Part shown: positions 25,879-34,905 of the stretch, in pieces
Position numbering within the stretch: position 1 is the stretch's first letter
Layout: every line of letters begins with the position of its first letter
DNA from: GCA-003244245 sp963823755
GTDB lineage: Bacteria > Actinomycetota > Actinomycetes > Mycobacteriales > Pseudonocardiaceae
Assembly (NCBI GenBank): GCA_963823755.1
Contig: CAWGMP010000008.1
Coordinates: forward strand, 62,001 to 126,000
Length of the DNA: 64,000 nt
Direction: 5' to 3'
Made by a program: the position numbers and the translations under genes
Notes under the pieces: generated by a model
Seen by the model: the letters and a program-made list of their open reading frames with translations, nothing else
Databases searched by the model: none
Told to the model about the DNA's origin: nothing

Positions 25879-27016
25879 CGGGAAGCTGGCTGACGGCGCC
25901 TGCCACGGCTTCGCGCAGGGGCTGGACCTCCTCGAGGGGGACGGCGAGGCGCAGGGCGGGGAAGCGTTCGAAGAGGCGGACGAACAGGTACTGGAGTGTG
26001 ACGCGGGCCAGGTGGGCGCCAAGACAGAAGTGTGCGCCGTGGCTCAGCGACAGATGCGGGATGCGCTCGCGGGTGATGTCGAAACGCTTCGGGTCGGGAA
26101 AGACGCTCTCGTCCTCGTTGGCCTCCTGCACAGCGAACATCACCATGTCCCCGGTCTGGATGATGACGTCGTCGACTTCGATGTCTACGGCGGCGTACCG
26201 GGTCAGGCCACCGCGGCGGACGGCTCGCTGCCGCTCGATCGGGCTGGCGAAGCGGAAGATCTCCTCGACGGCTTGGGCGGCCAGCGCCGGGTTGCGCTGC
26301 AGCGCCTCCCGCTGCTCGGAATGTGTCAGGAGCAGCAGCATGCCCCGGTCGATGATGGCGACCACGGGTGCATGCCCGGCGAACACGAGCCCGGCGGCGA
26401 GATGGGCGATCCCGTCGTCGGTCAGATTCGGGTCGAGCTCGGCGGCGTCAAGGAGATCTGAGATGACCGAAATGTCGCTGTCGCTACCGACCCAGCGCCT
26501 GCGCTCGATCAGGGTGCCCAGGTAGCGCCACAGTGACTGCAGGCCTCCGCGCGCAACGGCGGGCTTGCTCACCTGCTTGGCCTCGATCTGCCACCGGCAG
26601 AAGTCCTGGCGGTCCTCGGCGGGCACTCCGAGCAGCTCGCAGACCACGAGCGCCGGCAACGGGAAGGCGACGACAGCGTGGAAGTCAACCGGGGGGCCGC
26701 AACGGTCGAGCTCGTCGAGCAACGCGTCGACGATCGTCTCGACGCGGGGTCGCAGGCTCTCCATGCGACGGGTAGACAACGACGGCGTCAGCAGCTTGCG
26801 CATCCGATGAAGGTCGGCCAGCTCCCCTTCCGGATCGGGGATCGGCCCACCGAACAGGCCTGGCTGGGTGAGCCGGACCGGGTGACCCGGATTGGGATGC
26901 GAGCGGCCCAGGCGCGGGTCGGCCAGCAGCTCTCGCACTTTCTCGTGTCCGGACACGAGCCAGGCGGGCCGACCCTGAGTGTCGCTCACCCGCTGGATCA
27001 TCCTGGTGGGTGCCAT
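25868..27016 (-). CDS. Cytochrome P450, N-terminally short and with divergent motifs
   Basis: 382 residues from ATG 27016. ExxR (EEIFR), a PERF-like FPDPKRFDITR and the heme loop SHGAHFCLGAHLAR (Cys thiolate) identify a P450. Three oddities are visible. The I-helix has AGHAPVV instead of AGHETT, losing the acid/alcohol pair. The heme loop has LS where FG is usual. About 40 residues that normally precede GRPAWLVSGHEKV are missing, even in the longer frame to 27157. Function as an O2-activating monooxygenase is therefore uncertain; a decaying or specialised P450 is possible. Confidence 0.8.
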   Translation of the reverse strand: MAPTRMIQRVSDTQGRPAWLVSGHEKVRELLADPRLGRSHPNPGHPVRLTQPGLFGGPIPDPEGELADLHRMRKLLTPSLSTRRMESLRPRVETIVDALLDELDRCGPPVDFHAVVAFPLPALVVCELLGVPAEDRQDFCRWQIEAKQVSKPAVARGGLQSLWRYLGTLIERRRWVGSDSDISVISDLLDAAELDPNLTDDGIAHLAAGLVFAGHAPVVAIIDRGMLLLLTHSEQREALQRNPALAAQAVEEIFRFASPIERQRAVRRGGLTRYAAVDIEVDDVIIQTGDMVMFAVQEANEDESVFPDPKRFDITRERIPHLSLSHGAHFCLGAHLARVTLQYLFVRLFERFPALRLAVPLEEVQPLREAVAGAVSQLPVTW

Positions 27017-27153
27017 CGTCGTCCTTTGGTGTCCTTTGGTGTGATCGACCAGGCTCAGACCAGTTTCTGTGGGTGGCCAGCCGGACGTACTGCCTACTGC
27101 GGGGAGCCCACCGAAGCGGTGCGCCGACACACCAGCCACACCGTGGTGGGCCA

Positions 27154-27789
27154 TCACGGGTGTGTGGCGGCGGCGCTGTGACGTTGTTTACGCCACAACC
27201 AGTGGACCAGCATCGCGACGATGACGGCACCGGCGACCGCGAGCACGAGGGCCTGGTAATGGTGGAACTGGGAGTAGATTGCGGTGAGGTGACCGCCGGC
27301 CAGGTAGCCGACGGAGGTCCATACACCGACCCAGGCGGCCGCGCCCAGCGCGTTGAAAGCCAGGAATCGCTGCCATGGCATCCTGACGATGCCGGCGACG
27401 ATGCCGTTGAGCTGGCGCAGGCCATCGATGAACCGGGCGACGGCCACGATCTTGCCGCCATTGCGACCGAAGAAATCCTCGACTTTGTCGAGGCGTTGCT
27501 CGGTCACGAAGACGTACCGGCCGAAGCGAAGCACCAACCGCCGCCCACCGAAGCCTCCGATCAGATAGCCGATGTTGTCGCCGACGACGGCGGCGAGAAA
27601 GCCGAGGATCGCGACGACGAAAACATTGAGTTTTCCGGCTCCGGCGACGACACCCGCGGCCATGAGCATGGTCTGACCCGGAACAGGCGCACCAAAGCTC
27701 TCAACAAGCAGGAAACCGAAGACAGCCAAGTAGCCGTAGGAGATGAGAATCGGCACCAGTGAAGCGAACACCCCGGGTAGCTCCGGCAT
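27154..27789 (-). CDS. DedA/VTT-family membrane protein
   Basis: 211 residues, five or so membrane helices. DedA signatures include FLLVESFGAPVPGQ near the N-terminus, VGDNIGYLIGG, the RFIDGLRQLNGIVAGIVRM segment (conserved Arg and Gly) and a final helix with WRKQRH. Members act in undecaprenyl-phosphate or other lipid scrambling and in membrane homeostasis. ATG 27789 is used; GTG 27792 is one codon earlier. Confidence 0.9.
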   Translation of the reverse strand: MPELPGVFASLVPILISYGYLAVFGFLLVESFGAPVPGQTMLMAAGVVAGAGKLNVFVVAILGFLAAVVGDNIGYLIGGFGGRRLVLRFGRYVFVTEQRLDKVEDFFGRNGGKIVAVARFIDGLRQLNGIVAGIVRMPWQRFLAFNALGAAAWVGVWTSVGYLAGGHLTAIYSQFHHYQALVLAVAGAVIVAMLVHWLWRKQRHSAAATHP

Positions 27790-27983
27790 CACCCCACCAC
27801 CTCCAACAGGTCACGGGGCGCCTTGTCCGTGCGGTCCAGTGCTGACCTCCAGTTTACCCGCTGGCCATCAGATCTACTCCCTGACGTTGGCCCCGAGGAC
27901 GAGGTTATCGCCCTTCGCGACGCTCCGGTGCACGGCTCGGTGAACCCTGAGCGGGCAGCCGTCGCAGCGCTCACCCACCCTGT

Positions 27984-28232
27984 TTGAGACGGCTCACCAG
28001 CGGGAAGCCCGTGGTACTACAGACGACTCCACGACAGGGGTCGCCGCGGTCGAAGGTGGTGGCGGTCATGGGTTTGATCCTCGGCTTGCTGGTGGTCTGG
28101 GTTGTGTTGATCGTTGTCGGGTTTGCGGTCAAGGCATTGCTGTGGCTGGCGATCGTGGGTCTGGTGTTGTTCGCCGCGACCAGCTTGTTCGCTGCATTCC
28201 GGGGTCGGGGCCGCCGTGGCGTTCTGCGCTGA
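27984..28232 (+). CDS. Small hydrophobic membrane protein
   Basis: A two-helix protein: VMGLILGLLVVWVVLIVVGF and ALLWLAIVGLVLFAATSLF, then RGRGRRGVLR. It resembles the roughly 55-residue hydrophobic proteins common in actinobacteria. The hydrophilic first 27 residues may not be translated; GTG 28056 or ATG 28068 would leave just the membrane part. Function unknown. Confidence 0.6.
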   Translation: MRRLTSGKPVVLQTTPRQGSPRSKVVAVMGLILGLLVVWVVLIVVGFAVKALLWLAIVGLVLFAATSLFAAFRGRGRRGVLR

Positions 28233-28494
28233 CAATCCCCTGAGGTCAGCCTCCTGTCGGTAGTCTGCGGCCTCGACCTCCTCGCCCCGCTGCCGGGTCG
28301 GGGTGACGTGGGGGCCCGAGACCTCTCTGCAGCGGGGGATGCTGGGGGGCGGCTGGGCGGCGGCCTGCTGGTACGGCGGGGCGACTGCGCCAGTAGTGGG
28401 AACTTTCCGGATAGTCGGCACGAGTGCGGGACAAATCGGGTGAATGTGTTGTAAGATCATCAGTGAGACGTCTAAGGTGCTCGCGGGAGGCATC

Positions 28495-28650
28495 GTGATT
28501 ATTCTTGGTGTTGTCCTACTAGTGGTCGGTTACCTGTTAGGGATACCTATTCTCTGGACTCTCGGGATCATCCTGGTGGTAATCGGGGTAATCCTGATGC
28601 TGCTCGGTAGCACCGGGCGTGCCATCGGTGGTCGGCGGCACTACTACTAA
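28495..28650 (+). CDS. DUF6131-like small membrane protein
   Basis: 51 residues from GTG 28495, preceded by GGGAGG at 6-8 nt. Two hydrophobic helices (IIILGVVLLVVGYLLGI and LWTLGIILVVIGVILMLLG) end in GRAIGGRRHYY, the terminal signature of this small actinobacterial family. The frame upstream to 28444 lacks a good RBS. Function unknown; often found with stress genes. Confidence 0.75.
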   Translation: MIILGVVLLVVGYLLGIPILWTLGIILVVIGVILMLLGSTGRAIGGRRHYY

Positions 28651-28727
28651 CGCCTCGGCGTTCGCCGGGAGGGGTTGGCCTGCTTCGGCGCTCGTGTTGT
28701 ACCCCGGACGGCGGACGAGCCGGGGTC

Positions 28728-29936
28728 TCAGGTGTTGTCGAGACGGGGGAAGAGCACTTCTCGGACCAGGAGCAGCAGGGCCGCGGCAGCAGGAATGGCC
28801 ACCAGCGCGCCCACGATGCCCAGTAGGGCGCCGCCTAGCAGGACTGCCACGACGGTCACGAGGGCTGGCACGTTGACCACCCGACCGATGATTCTCGGCA
28901 CCAGCAGGTAATCCTCAGCCAGTCGGTAGACCAAGAAAAATCCGATGGTGGCAAGGCAGGCGGGCAGCGACACGCTCAGCGCAACCAGGCATATCACCAC
29001 GCCTGCGATGGTCGAACCGATCACCGGCACCAGATCCAGAATCGCCACGAAGATGCCCAGCAATAGCGGGTAAGGAGCCCCTACGATCACCAGGAAGGTG
29101 AAGGTGAGAACTCCGGCGATCAGCGAGATCAGCAGGTTGCCCAGGACATAACCACCGACCTTGGCAAAAATCTCATCGCCGAGCAGGATCGCGCGGGGAC
29201 GACGGGAATGCGGTATCAGTCGGTAAAGGGTCGCACGGATGCGAGGTAGGTCGGCCACGAAATAAACGGTGAGCACAACCAGGATGAGTGCACTGGTCAG
29301 GGCACTGAACACGATCTGGCCGGCGCCGAGTAGGCCGTTGACCACCCCCGAGCCATCCCCGCTCAGGGCTTGCTGCAGGCGCTGCTGCACGTGGAAGCGC
29401 TCGTTGAACCAACCCAACATCGGGTGGTGGTTCTGCAGTTGAGACACCATGGTCGGGGCTTGCGTGACGAACTGGGTAGCCTGCCGCGCTAACGGTGGGA
29501 TTGCCGCGGCCAGAAACCCAGCCACCACTCCCAAGCCCGCCACCAGCACGGTGATCACAGCCGCCCACCGCGGGAACTTGTGCCGAGCCAGCACCGACAC
29601 CGCCGGCTCCAGGCCGATCGCGAAGAACAGCGCCAGCCCGATCAGCACCAGCACGTCACGAACAGTAATGATCATGCCGACCATGCCGCTCATGACCGCT
29701 ACTCCAGCGGCGGCACTCATGCCGACGAAGAACGGTGATCGGCGGTTGAGCGGCCTACCGGGTTGACCGAGGGCGTGCTGCGCGGTGCTGATCCGAGCGG
29801 CGGTCGCTTCGGCGGTCGCGACCGGGCCTTCCGCCTCGGAATGCGGTTGAGCGATCAGACAGTGGTGGCCCGTGCCCAGTTCTGAGCGGTTGCTCCTGTT
29901 CCTGTGCCGCGCATTGGCCTGACTGTGCGCTGCCAT
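28728..29936 (-). CDS. AI-2E family transporter
   Basis: 402 residues, seven to eight membrane helices. The family features are the paired helices after residue 60, a central soluble segment (QATQFVTQAPTMVSQLQNHHPM...), and the motifs IAGVLTFTFLVIVGAPYPLLLG, DLVPVIGSTIAGV and the late EDYLLVPRIIGRVVNVPALV. Substrates differ across the family (Na+/H+, autoinducer-2 export), so none is assigned. ATG 29936 is preceded by an AGGAGG-type RBS. Confidence 0.9.
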   Translation of the reverse strand: MAAHSQANARHRNRSNRSELGTGHHCLIAQPHSEAEGPVATAEATAARISTAQHALGQPGRPLNRRSPFFVGMSAAAGVAVMSGMVGMIITVRDVLVLIGLALFFAIGLEPAVSVLARHKFPRWAAVITVLVAGLGVVAGFLAAAIPPLARQATQFVTQAPTMVSQLQNHHPMLGWFNERFHVQQRLQQALSGDGSGVVNGLLGAGQIVFSALTSALILVVLTVYFVADLPRIRATLYRLIPHSRRPRAILLGDEIFAKVGGYVLGNLLISLIAGVLTFTFLVIVGAPYPLLLGIFVAILDLVPVIGSTIAGVVICLVALSVSLPACLATIGFFLVYRLAEDYLLVPRIIGRVVNVPALVTVVAVLLGGALLGIVGALVAIPAAAALLLLVREVLFPRLDNT

Positions 29937-30305
29937 CACCGCCTCCTCCTGCCCTCATCGCTGGGCGGCAGGACAGCGAGCCAGATGACACGCAATGCGA
30001 TCAGGCCCGTGATGGCGCCGTCTCCTTACACAGCGGTCAAGCCCTGCACGGTAGGAGAATGCGGGCCCCTGCCGACGAGCATGCTACACACTGTCATCAT
30101 CGCAGCGCATCTTGTCACCACCGGTGTCCGCGTTATCTGCTAGTAAGCAAGCGGGCGACAACGTCGGCAAGGCTGAGGTGTTGCGCCTGACCCCGACCTT
30201 TGTGGTGTGCGCGGAGGTATTAGACGTTTCGGTAGGCTCGGGACGCGAAGGAGGACTACGTTGGGGGCTTCGTCTACAAGATCCGACGACAGGAAGGCGC
30301 ACGCT

Positions 30306-30491
30306 GTGGGAACCGGAGACAAGATCGATAACCAGGCTGAGGTGCTCAAGGGCAAGGCGAAGGAGGCCGCTGGTCAGGTCGCTGATGAGCCGGAACTCGA
30401 GGCTGAGGGCAAGGGGGACCAGGCCAAGGGCAACGTCAAGCAGGCCGGGGAAAAAATCAAGGATGCTGTGAAGAACATCCTCGACAAGTAG
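30306..30491 (+). CDS. CsbD-family stress protein
   Basis: 61-residue charged helical protein: DKIDNQAEVLKGKAKEAAGQ, then a DEPELEAEGKGDQAKGNVKQ repeat and EKIKDAVKNIL. CsbD-like proteins are small stress-induced proteins of unknown mechanism. GTG 30306 gives the usual N-terminus; the 30207 frame adds an unrelated lead. A second CsbD gene lies at 47273. Confidence 0.85.
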   Translation: MGTGDKIDNQAEVLKGKAKEAAGQVADEPELEAEGKGDQAKGNVKQAGEKIKDAVKNILDK

Positions 30492-30598
30492 TCGGGGATT
30501 GCGGGGCTTCCGTCGTTGTTGGATGCTTCGCGCAGGTCTGCAGTGGTGGGTTTCCGCTGGTCTTGGGTCGTTGACGGCACAGCCACGCCAGCGGCGAG

Positions 30599-30634
30599 CA
30601 GCTCCGCCACCCCGGGGCGGGGGTGGCGGAGCTG
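30599..30634. terminator. Bidirectional terminator between csbD and iniB-like gene
   Basis: CAGCTCCGCCACCCC (30599-30613) and GGGGTGGCGGAGCTG (30620-30634) form a perfect 15-bp GC-rich stem with a 6-nt loop. It lies between convergent genes ending at 30491 (+) and 30710 (-). Confidence 0.8.
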
Positions 30635-30709
30635 GCTTGGTGGGCGGACACACCGGAAGTGCTACCGGGGTTAGCCGGGTTTGTCGGGGTGGTGTGTTAC
30701 CGCGTGGTG

Positions 30710-31648
30710 TTAGGACAGCAGGTGGTCCAGGGGGATGTTGTTGTCGCTGAGGACGTGGTCGACGTTGACCAGGCCGTGCTGGCTGACTCGGCTGTGGTCG
30801 ATTTCGGAGTGATCGTTGAGTGAGTCGTTGCCGGAGTGGTCGATGGTGGTGTTGCCCGAGTCGATGACCGAGTTGTCGGGGTGGTTGTCGATGTGGTGGG
30901 AGTTGTCGGGGTGGTTGTCGATGTGAGTGGCGGTGTGGGTGTTACCGGAGTTGATGGCAGTGTGAGAGTTGTCGATGTGTCGGGAGTTGTCGACTTCGCT
31001 GCCGTTGGTGGCGGTGTCGCTGTGGTGGGGGTTGGTGACGTTGCCGTCGTTGTGATTGCCCGCGACGCTGCCGTGGTCGGCGATGTCGGTGCTGGTGAAC
31101 GAGCCGTTGATGGAGTGGTCGTCGGAGTGTGTGGTGTTGCCGACGCTGTTCCCGTGCCCGACGACGTTGTCGTTGCCGTTGGCCACCTCGCCATTGATGT
31201 CACGACCGGCGGCTACTGAGTGATCTGTGGCGGTCACCGAGTGGTCGTCGAAGCTCTGGACGAGGGTGCCCTTGTTCCAGATGTTCTCGTTGACCGATTT
31301 GTCGATCATGGTGTCGTGGCTGTCGGCGTAGGTGTAGTTGTTGGTGACATATTCCAGCTGTTGCACCGCGGCGGCGTGGGATTCACCGTGGTAACCGGTG
31401 TCGTGGCGGTGGTGGCTCTCGTCGTGTGGGGACACGGCGGGCCCGGCGTGGTACTCGCGGTCGCCGACGAATGACACCGGGTGGTACTCGGCCACATATG
31501 ACATCGCATCCGACACGTCTTGACTGCATACATCGCTGAGGCCGGCGTCGGCCAGCGCCCGGTCGGGGTTGGCGATGAAGGCGGCCTTGGCGTCGCTGTC
31601 GCGCAGCAGGTTGAGGATGAAGTCCAGCAGACTCGTCGACATGCTCAT
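30710..31648 (-). CDS. IniB N-terminal domain protein with Asn/His/Asp/Ser repeats
   Basis: 312 residues. The N-terminal 50 or so (STSLLDFILNLLRDSDAKAAFIANPDRALADAGL) match the IniB N-terminal domain of isoniazid-inducible loci. The rest is low complexity, dominated by H, D, N, S, T and G. It contains degenerate repeats such as HIDNHPDNSH, which occurs twice in tandem, and SGNT. No signal peptide is visible. In many actinobacteria IniB-like genes precede dynamin-like IniA/IniC genes; none is in view here. ATG 31648 has GGGAG about 9 nt upstream. Confidence 0.75.
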   Translation of the reverse strand: MSMSTSLLDFILNLLRDSDAKAAFIANPDRALADAGLSDVCSQDVSDAMSYVAEYHPVSFVGDREYHAGPAVSPHDESHHRHDTGYHGESHAAAVQQLEYVTNNYTYADSHDTMIDKSVNENIWNKGTLVQSFDDHSVTATDHSVAAGRDINGEVANGNDNVVGHGNSVGNTTHSDDHSINGSFTSTDIADHGSVAGNHNDGNVTNPHHSDTATNGSEVDNSRHIDNSHTAINSGNTHTATHIDNHPDNSHHIDNHPDNSVIDSGNTTIDHSGNDSLNDHSEIDHSRVSQHGLVNVDHVLSDNNIPLDHLLS

Positions 31649-31821
31649 GATTGTCAAGCTCCCTTACGGACGTTGCGGATGTTGAGGACCGGCAGGCTCG
31701 GCTGGCGGTGTGAGCCCAAAGTTATGGCCCCTGCGGCACCCCGGTCATCGGGGATCGCACCGGGTTGCGGCTTGCCGCACTAGGGGATTGACAGCCTCGT
31801 GACGTTGGGGGGTGAGTTAGC

Positions 31822-31951
31822 TCAACGAGTGAGGCATTCGACCAGTCGGGCTGCGATGTCGGCAGGGCTGGGCAGGAGGGCGATCTCGTCGCGGACCTCC
31901 CGCGCCGCCCGGTCGAACTCCCCGGACAGCGCGCGGCGTAGGTCGGGGCCG
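31822..31951 (-). other. Possible short coding remnant after ligD
   Basis: On the minus strand a frame different from ligD reads RALSGEFDRAAREVRDEIAL and ends ARLVECLTR before a stop at 31822. It is helical and protein-like but has no start codon near the ligD stop. It could be a gene remnant or a chance frame. Confidence 0.25.
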
Positions 31952-33550
31952 CTACACCGGCGGCAGCGCCTGTTCCTGGCCGATAAGCGGGGCGAGGGGG
32001 TCGCCGGCGCTGCGCACCCTGTCGATCACCGTCCGGATCGTCCAGCGGTCGGGTCGCAGTTCGGGGTCGGCGAACTCGTCCCAATGGATAGGGACGGACA
32101 CCGGCGCCCCGGGAGCGGGCCGAGCGCTGAAGGGAGCCACCAGCGTCTTGTTGATGGCATTTTGGGTGTAATCCAGGCGCGCGAGTCCTTTCCGGCGGTC
32201 TTTGTGCCATTCCCAGCTGATCAGTTCGGGGACGGTATGGCCGACCGCGCGGGAGACCTTCTCCACCCAGACCTTGGTGTCGGCGAAGGTGTAACCGGGG
32301 CGGACGGGGACCCAGATCTGCACGCCGCGCTGGCCGGTGACCTTGGGCATCGCGTCGACACCGAGGTGGTCGAGCGCCACCCGGTACAGCCGCGCGAGCA
32401 CGAGAACGTCATCGAAGCTACTGGCCGAGCCCGGGTCGATGTCGATCATCGCCCATCGCGGCTGGTGCACGTCGGGAAGCTGGGACGTCCACGGGTGCAG
32501 TTCCACCGCCGCGTAGTTCGCCATCCAGACCAGCGCGGCAACGCTGTCGACGACGGCGTACCACTGCGTCTCACCGGGATCTGCTTCCGCATTGCGCCAG
32601 CGGGCCAGCCACTGCGGCGCGTGGCTGGGGATCTCCTTATGCCAGAAGCCAGGGCGTTCGATGCCGTCGGGGTAGCGGTGGGGGTTCACCGGGCGACCGG
32701 CGAGGTAGGGGAGCATGAACGGGGCGATCATGGCGTGATAGCGGATGAGGTCCCGCTTGGTGACCGGGGGTTCCGAGTCTCGTGCCGGGAAGAGCACCTT
32801 GTCCAAGTTGGTCAGCTTGATCTCGCGGCCTTCGACAACCCACCGGCCCTCGGTTCCGAGCGCGTCCAGCGCGGCGAGCTCGTCGGCGGTCGGTGGATTC
32901 CATGAACGCCCCGGTGCCCCAGCCAACGGGACCGCGGCCTCGCCGGCCGGCACGCCACTGCGCCACAGCGCTTCGGGAGCGGCGGCGACCTCGTCGTTGA
33001 TGCGCCCGGTCTTGACCGACCGAGGGTGGTCCTCGGGATCCCAGCCGGGCTGCGCTTGGTCGTCGTTCTTGTGAATCAGCAGCCACTGCTGCTTGCCTGG
33101 CCGGTCGTCGTCCCTGCGGACGAGCACGAAGCGGCCGGCCAGCTTCTCGCCGTGCAGGTCGAAGTGCAGCTCCCCGTGCTCGACCGCCTGAACCGGGTCG
33201 TCGGTTCCCGACGGCTGCCACGTCCCCCAGTCCCACACAATGACGTCACCCCCGCCGTACTCGCCGTGGGGGATGACGCCCTCGAAGTCGAAGTATTCGA
33301 CGGGGTGGTCCTCGACATGGACCGCCAACTGCCTGGCCTTGGGGTCCAGTGTCGGCCCCTTGGGTACGGCCCAGCTGACCAGTACCCCATCCATTTCCAG
33401 CCGTAGGTCGTAGTGCAGGCGGCGGGCCCGGTGACGTTGCACCACGAATCGACGTGAACCTGCCGCCGGTTCCGCGCCAGGCGGCTCCGCGGTGACCGCG
33501 AAATCGCGCTTGGCCCGGTAGGTATGCAACCGGTCCTGGTGGTCGCTCAT
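31952..33550 (-). CDS. ligD: LigD-type DNA repair protein: 3'-phosphoesterase plus polymerase domains
   Basis: 532 residues for non-homologous end joining. The phosphoesterase domain (about 30-190) has RFVVQRHRARRLHYDLRLE, HVEDHPVEYFDFEG and IPHGEYGGGDVIVWD. The archaeo-eukaryotic-primase-like polymerase domain (about 235-520) has LTNLDKVLFP, IDIDPGS (metal-binding Asp pair) and KVTGQRGVQIWVP. The ligase domain is absent; a separate ligase gene lies 261 bp upstream on the same strand. No Ku gene is in the window. Start ATG 33550. Confidence 0.9.
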   Translation of the reverse strand: MSDHQDRLHTYRAKRDFAVTAEPPGAEPAAGSRRFVVQRHRARRLHYDLRLEMDGVLVSWAVPKGPTLDPKARQLAVHVEDHPVEYFDFEGVIPHGEYGGGDVIVWDWGTWQPSGTDDPVQAVEHGELHFDLHGEKLAGRFVLVRRDDDRPGKQQWLLIHKNDDQAQPGWDPEDHPRSVKTGRINDEVAAAPEALWRSGVPAGEAAVPLAGAPGRSWNPPTADELAALDALGTEGRWVVEGREIKLTNLDKVLFPARDSEPPVTKRDLIRYHAMIAPFMLPYLAGRPVNPHRYPDGIERPGFWHKEIPSHAPQWLARWRNAEADPGETQWYAVVDSVAALVWMANYAAVELHPWTSQLPDVHQPRWAMIDIDPGSASSFDDVLVLARLYRVALDHLGVDAMPKVTGQRGVQIWVPVRPGYTFADTKVWVEKVSRAVGHTVPELISWEWHKDRRKGLARLDYTQNAINKTLVAPFSARPAPGAPVSVPIHWDEFADPELRPDRWTIRTVIDRVRSAGDPLAPLIGQEQALPPV

Positions 33551-33811
33551 CGCACACTGTCTGTCATAGCGGAGGTAGCCCGGTCACCTCACTCTACGAT
33601 TCCGCTCTTGTCGCCTGTGGTGACCTGCGTGACGGGACGGCTCCGGCGGTGATTGATGCCGCCCGGAATAAGCCACCTTCGCCGCACCCTAAGACCCGGC
33701 CGCGAAAGCCGTGTGGTCGGCGTTCGGCGCCGGTATCCGCACCTTGGCCGGGGTGGCCGGCGCGCGGCTCTCTGAGCGTCGCCCGGCCCATGTCCTCAGG
33801 TCGGTGCACGA

Positions 33812-34792
33812 TCAGCTCAACGTCACCTGTGTCGGGTCCTTGTCGGTGCGCAAGCCGCGCCAGGTGGCGTGGCGCAGCCGGCGGTCCTCGGTCAGTGTTC
33901 GGTACTCGACTTCGCCGACGAGCTGCGGGTCGACCCAGTGCGCTCGGCGGGCGTGCTCGCGAGTCACCGGCTCGTCGAAGGGGCTGTGTGGCTGTTCGAG
34001 GGCAACCAGCCGCTGGAGCAGGTCGTCGAGTACCCGGTCGGTGAAGCCGGTACCGACGTCGCCGAGATAGCGCAGCCGGCCTTGGTCGTCGTAAGCGCCG
34101 AGCAGCAGCGCGCCCAGTGTGACGGCACGTCGGCCCTGCCCGGTCGTCCAACCACCGACCACGACCTCCTGGGTGGCCCACAGCGTGGTTTTGATCCAGG
34201 CCGGTGAGCGGCGACCGGGCAGGTACCGGGAGCTCAGCCGTTTACCGATGACTCCTTCCAGGCCGTGCAGGCGGGCCACCTCGAGCAGTTGGCGGCCGCC
34301 CACGTCGGTGTGGTGCGGCGGCACCCGGACCGTCGGCGACGTGCCGTCGAGCTCCAAGTCCGCGAGCAGCTTCCGGCGGTGCTGGTAGCTCTGCGACAGC
34401 AGCCGGTGACCGTCGAGGTCCAGCAGATCGAACGCGTAGTAGGAGATCGGGACGTGGGCCACCAGCTCCGGGTTCGGTGAGCGCACGTGCATGCGCTGCT
34501 GGAGCAGTTCGAAATCCGGGCGCCCGGTGTCGTCCAGTGCCACGATCTCCCCGTCGAGCAACACCGGTAGGCCTCCGACCAGCTCGCTGAGCACGATCAG
34601 CTCGGGATACCCGCCGGTGATGTCGTTGCCGGCGCGGCTGTACAGCCGCACCTGGTCGCTGGCGGCTGCGACGATGGCGCGCACACCATCCCACTTGAAC
34701 TCGAATGCCCAACCCGGGCCAGACGGCGGCTCACCGGCCGAGGCCAGCATCGGCGCCACCGGTGCGGGCAGCTCGAACCGGGTTGTCGTCAT
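33812..34792 (-). CDS. ATP-dependent DNA ligase (LigD ligase-domain type)
   Basis: 326 residues. Motif I with the AMP-accepting Lys is FEFKWDGVRA (Lys near residue 33). Other ligase motifs are LLDGEIVALDD, YYAFDLLDLDG, LEGVIGKRLSSRY and SPAWIKTTLW. A C-terminal OB-fold follows (VVVGGWTTGQGRR...). It is the nick-sealing half of the split LigD, presumably acting with the downstream phosphoesterase-polymerase. Start ATG 34792. Confidence 0.9.
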   Translation of the reverse strand: MTTTRFELPAPVAPMLASAGEPPSGPGWAFEFKWDGVRAIVAAASDQVRLYSRAGNDITGGYPELIVLSELVGGLPVLLDGEIVALDDTGRPDFELLQQRMHVRSPNPELVAHVPISYYAFDLLDLDGHRLLSQSYQHRRKLLADLELDGTSPTVRVPPHHTDVGGRQLLEVARLHGLEGVIGKRLSSRYLPGRRSPAWIKTTLWATQEVVVGGWTTGQGRRAVTLGALLLGAYDDQGRLRYLGDVGTGFTDRVLDDLLQRLVALEQPHSPFDEPVTREHARRAHWVDPQLVGEVEYRTLTEDRRLRHATWRGLRTDKDPTQVTLS

Positions 34793-34905
34793 CCCCAGAT
34801 CTTGCCGGTTTCGCGTCCTCGGCGCGCGCCCATTTGCCGGCGAATACCGGGGAAAATCCGGTGCCGATGCTGCTTCTGGTCAGCTGCGCAATGCAACATC
34901 GATTT

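Noticed and set aside
30836..31219. Val/Gly-rich frame over the iniB-like gene
   Set aside because: It is the complement of the Asn/His/Asp repeats and shows no start or family support.
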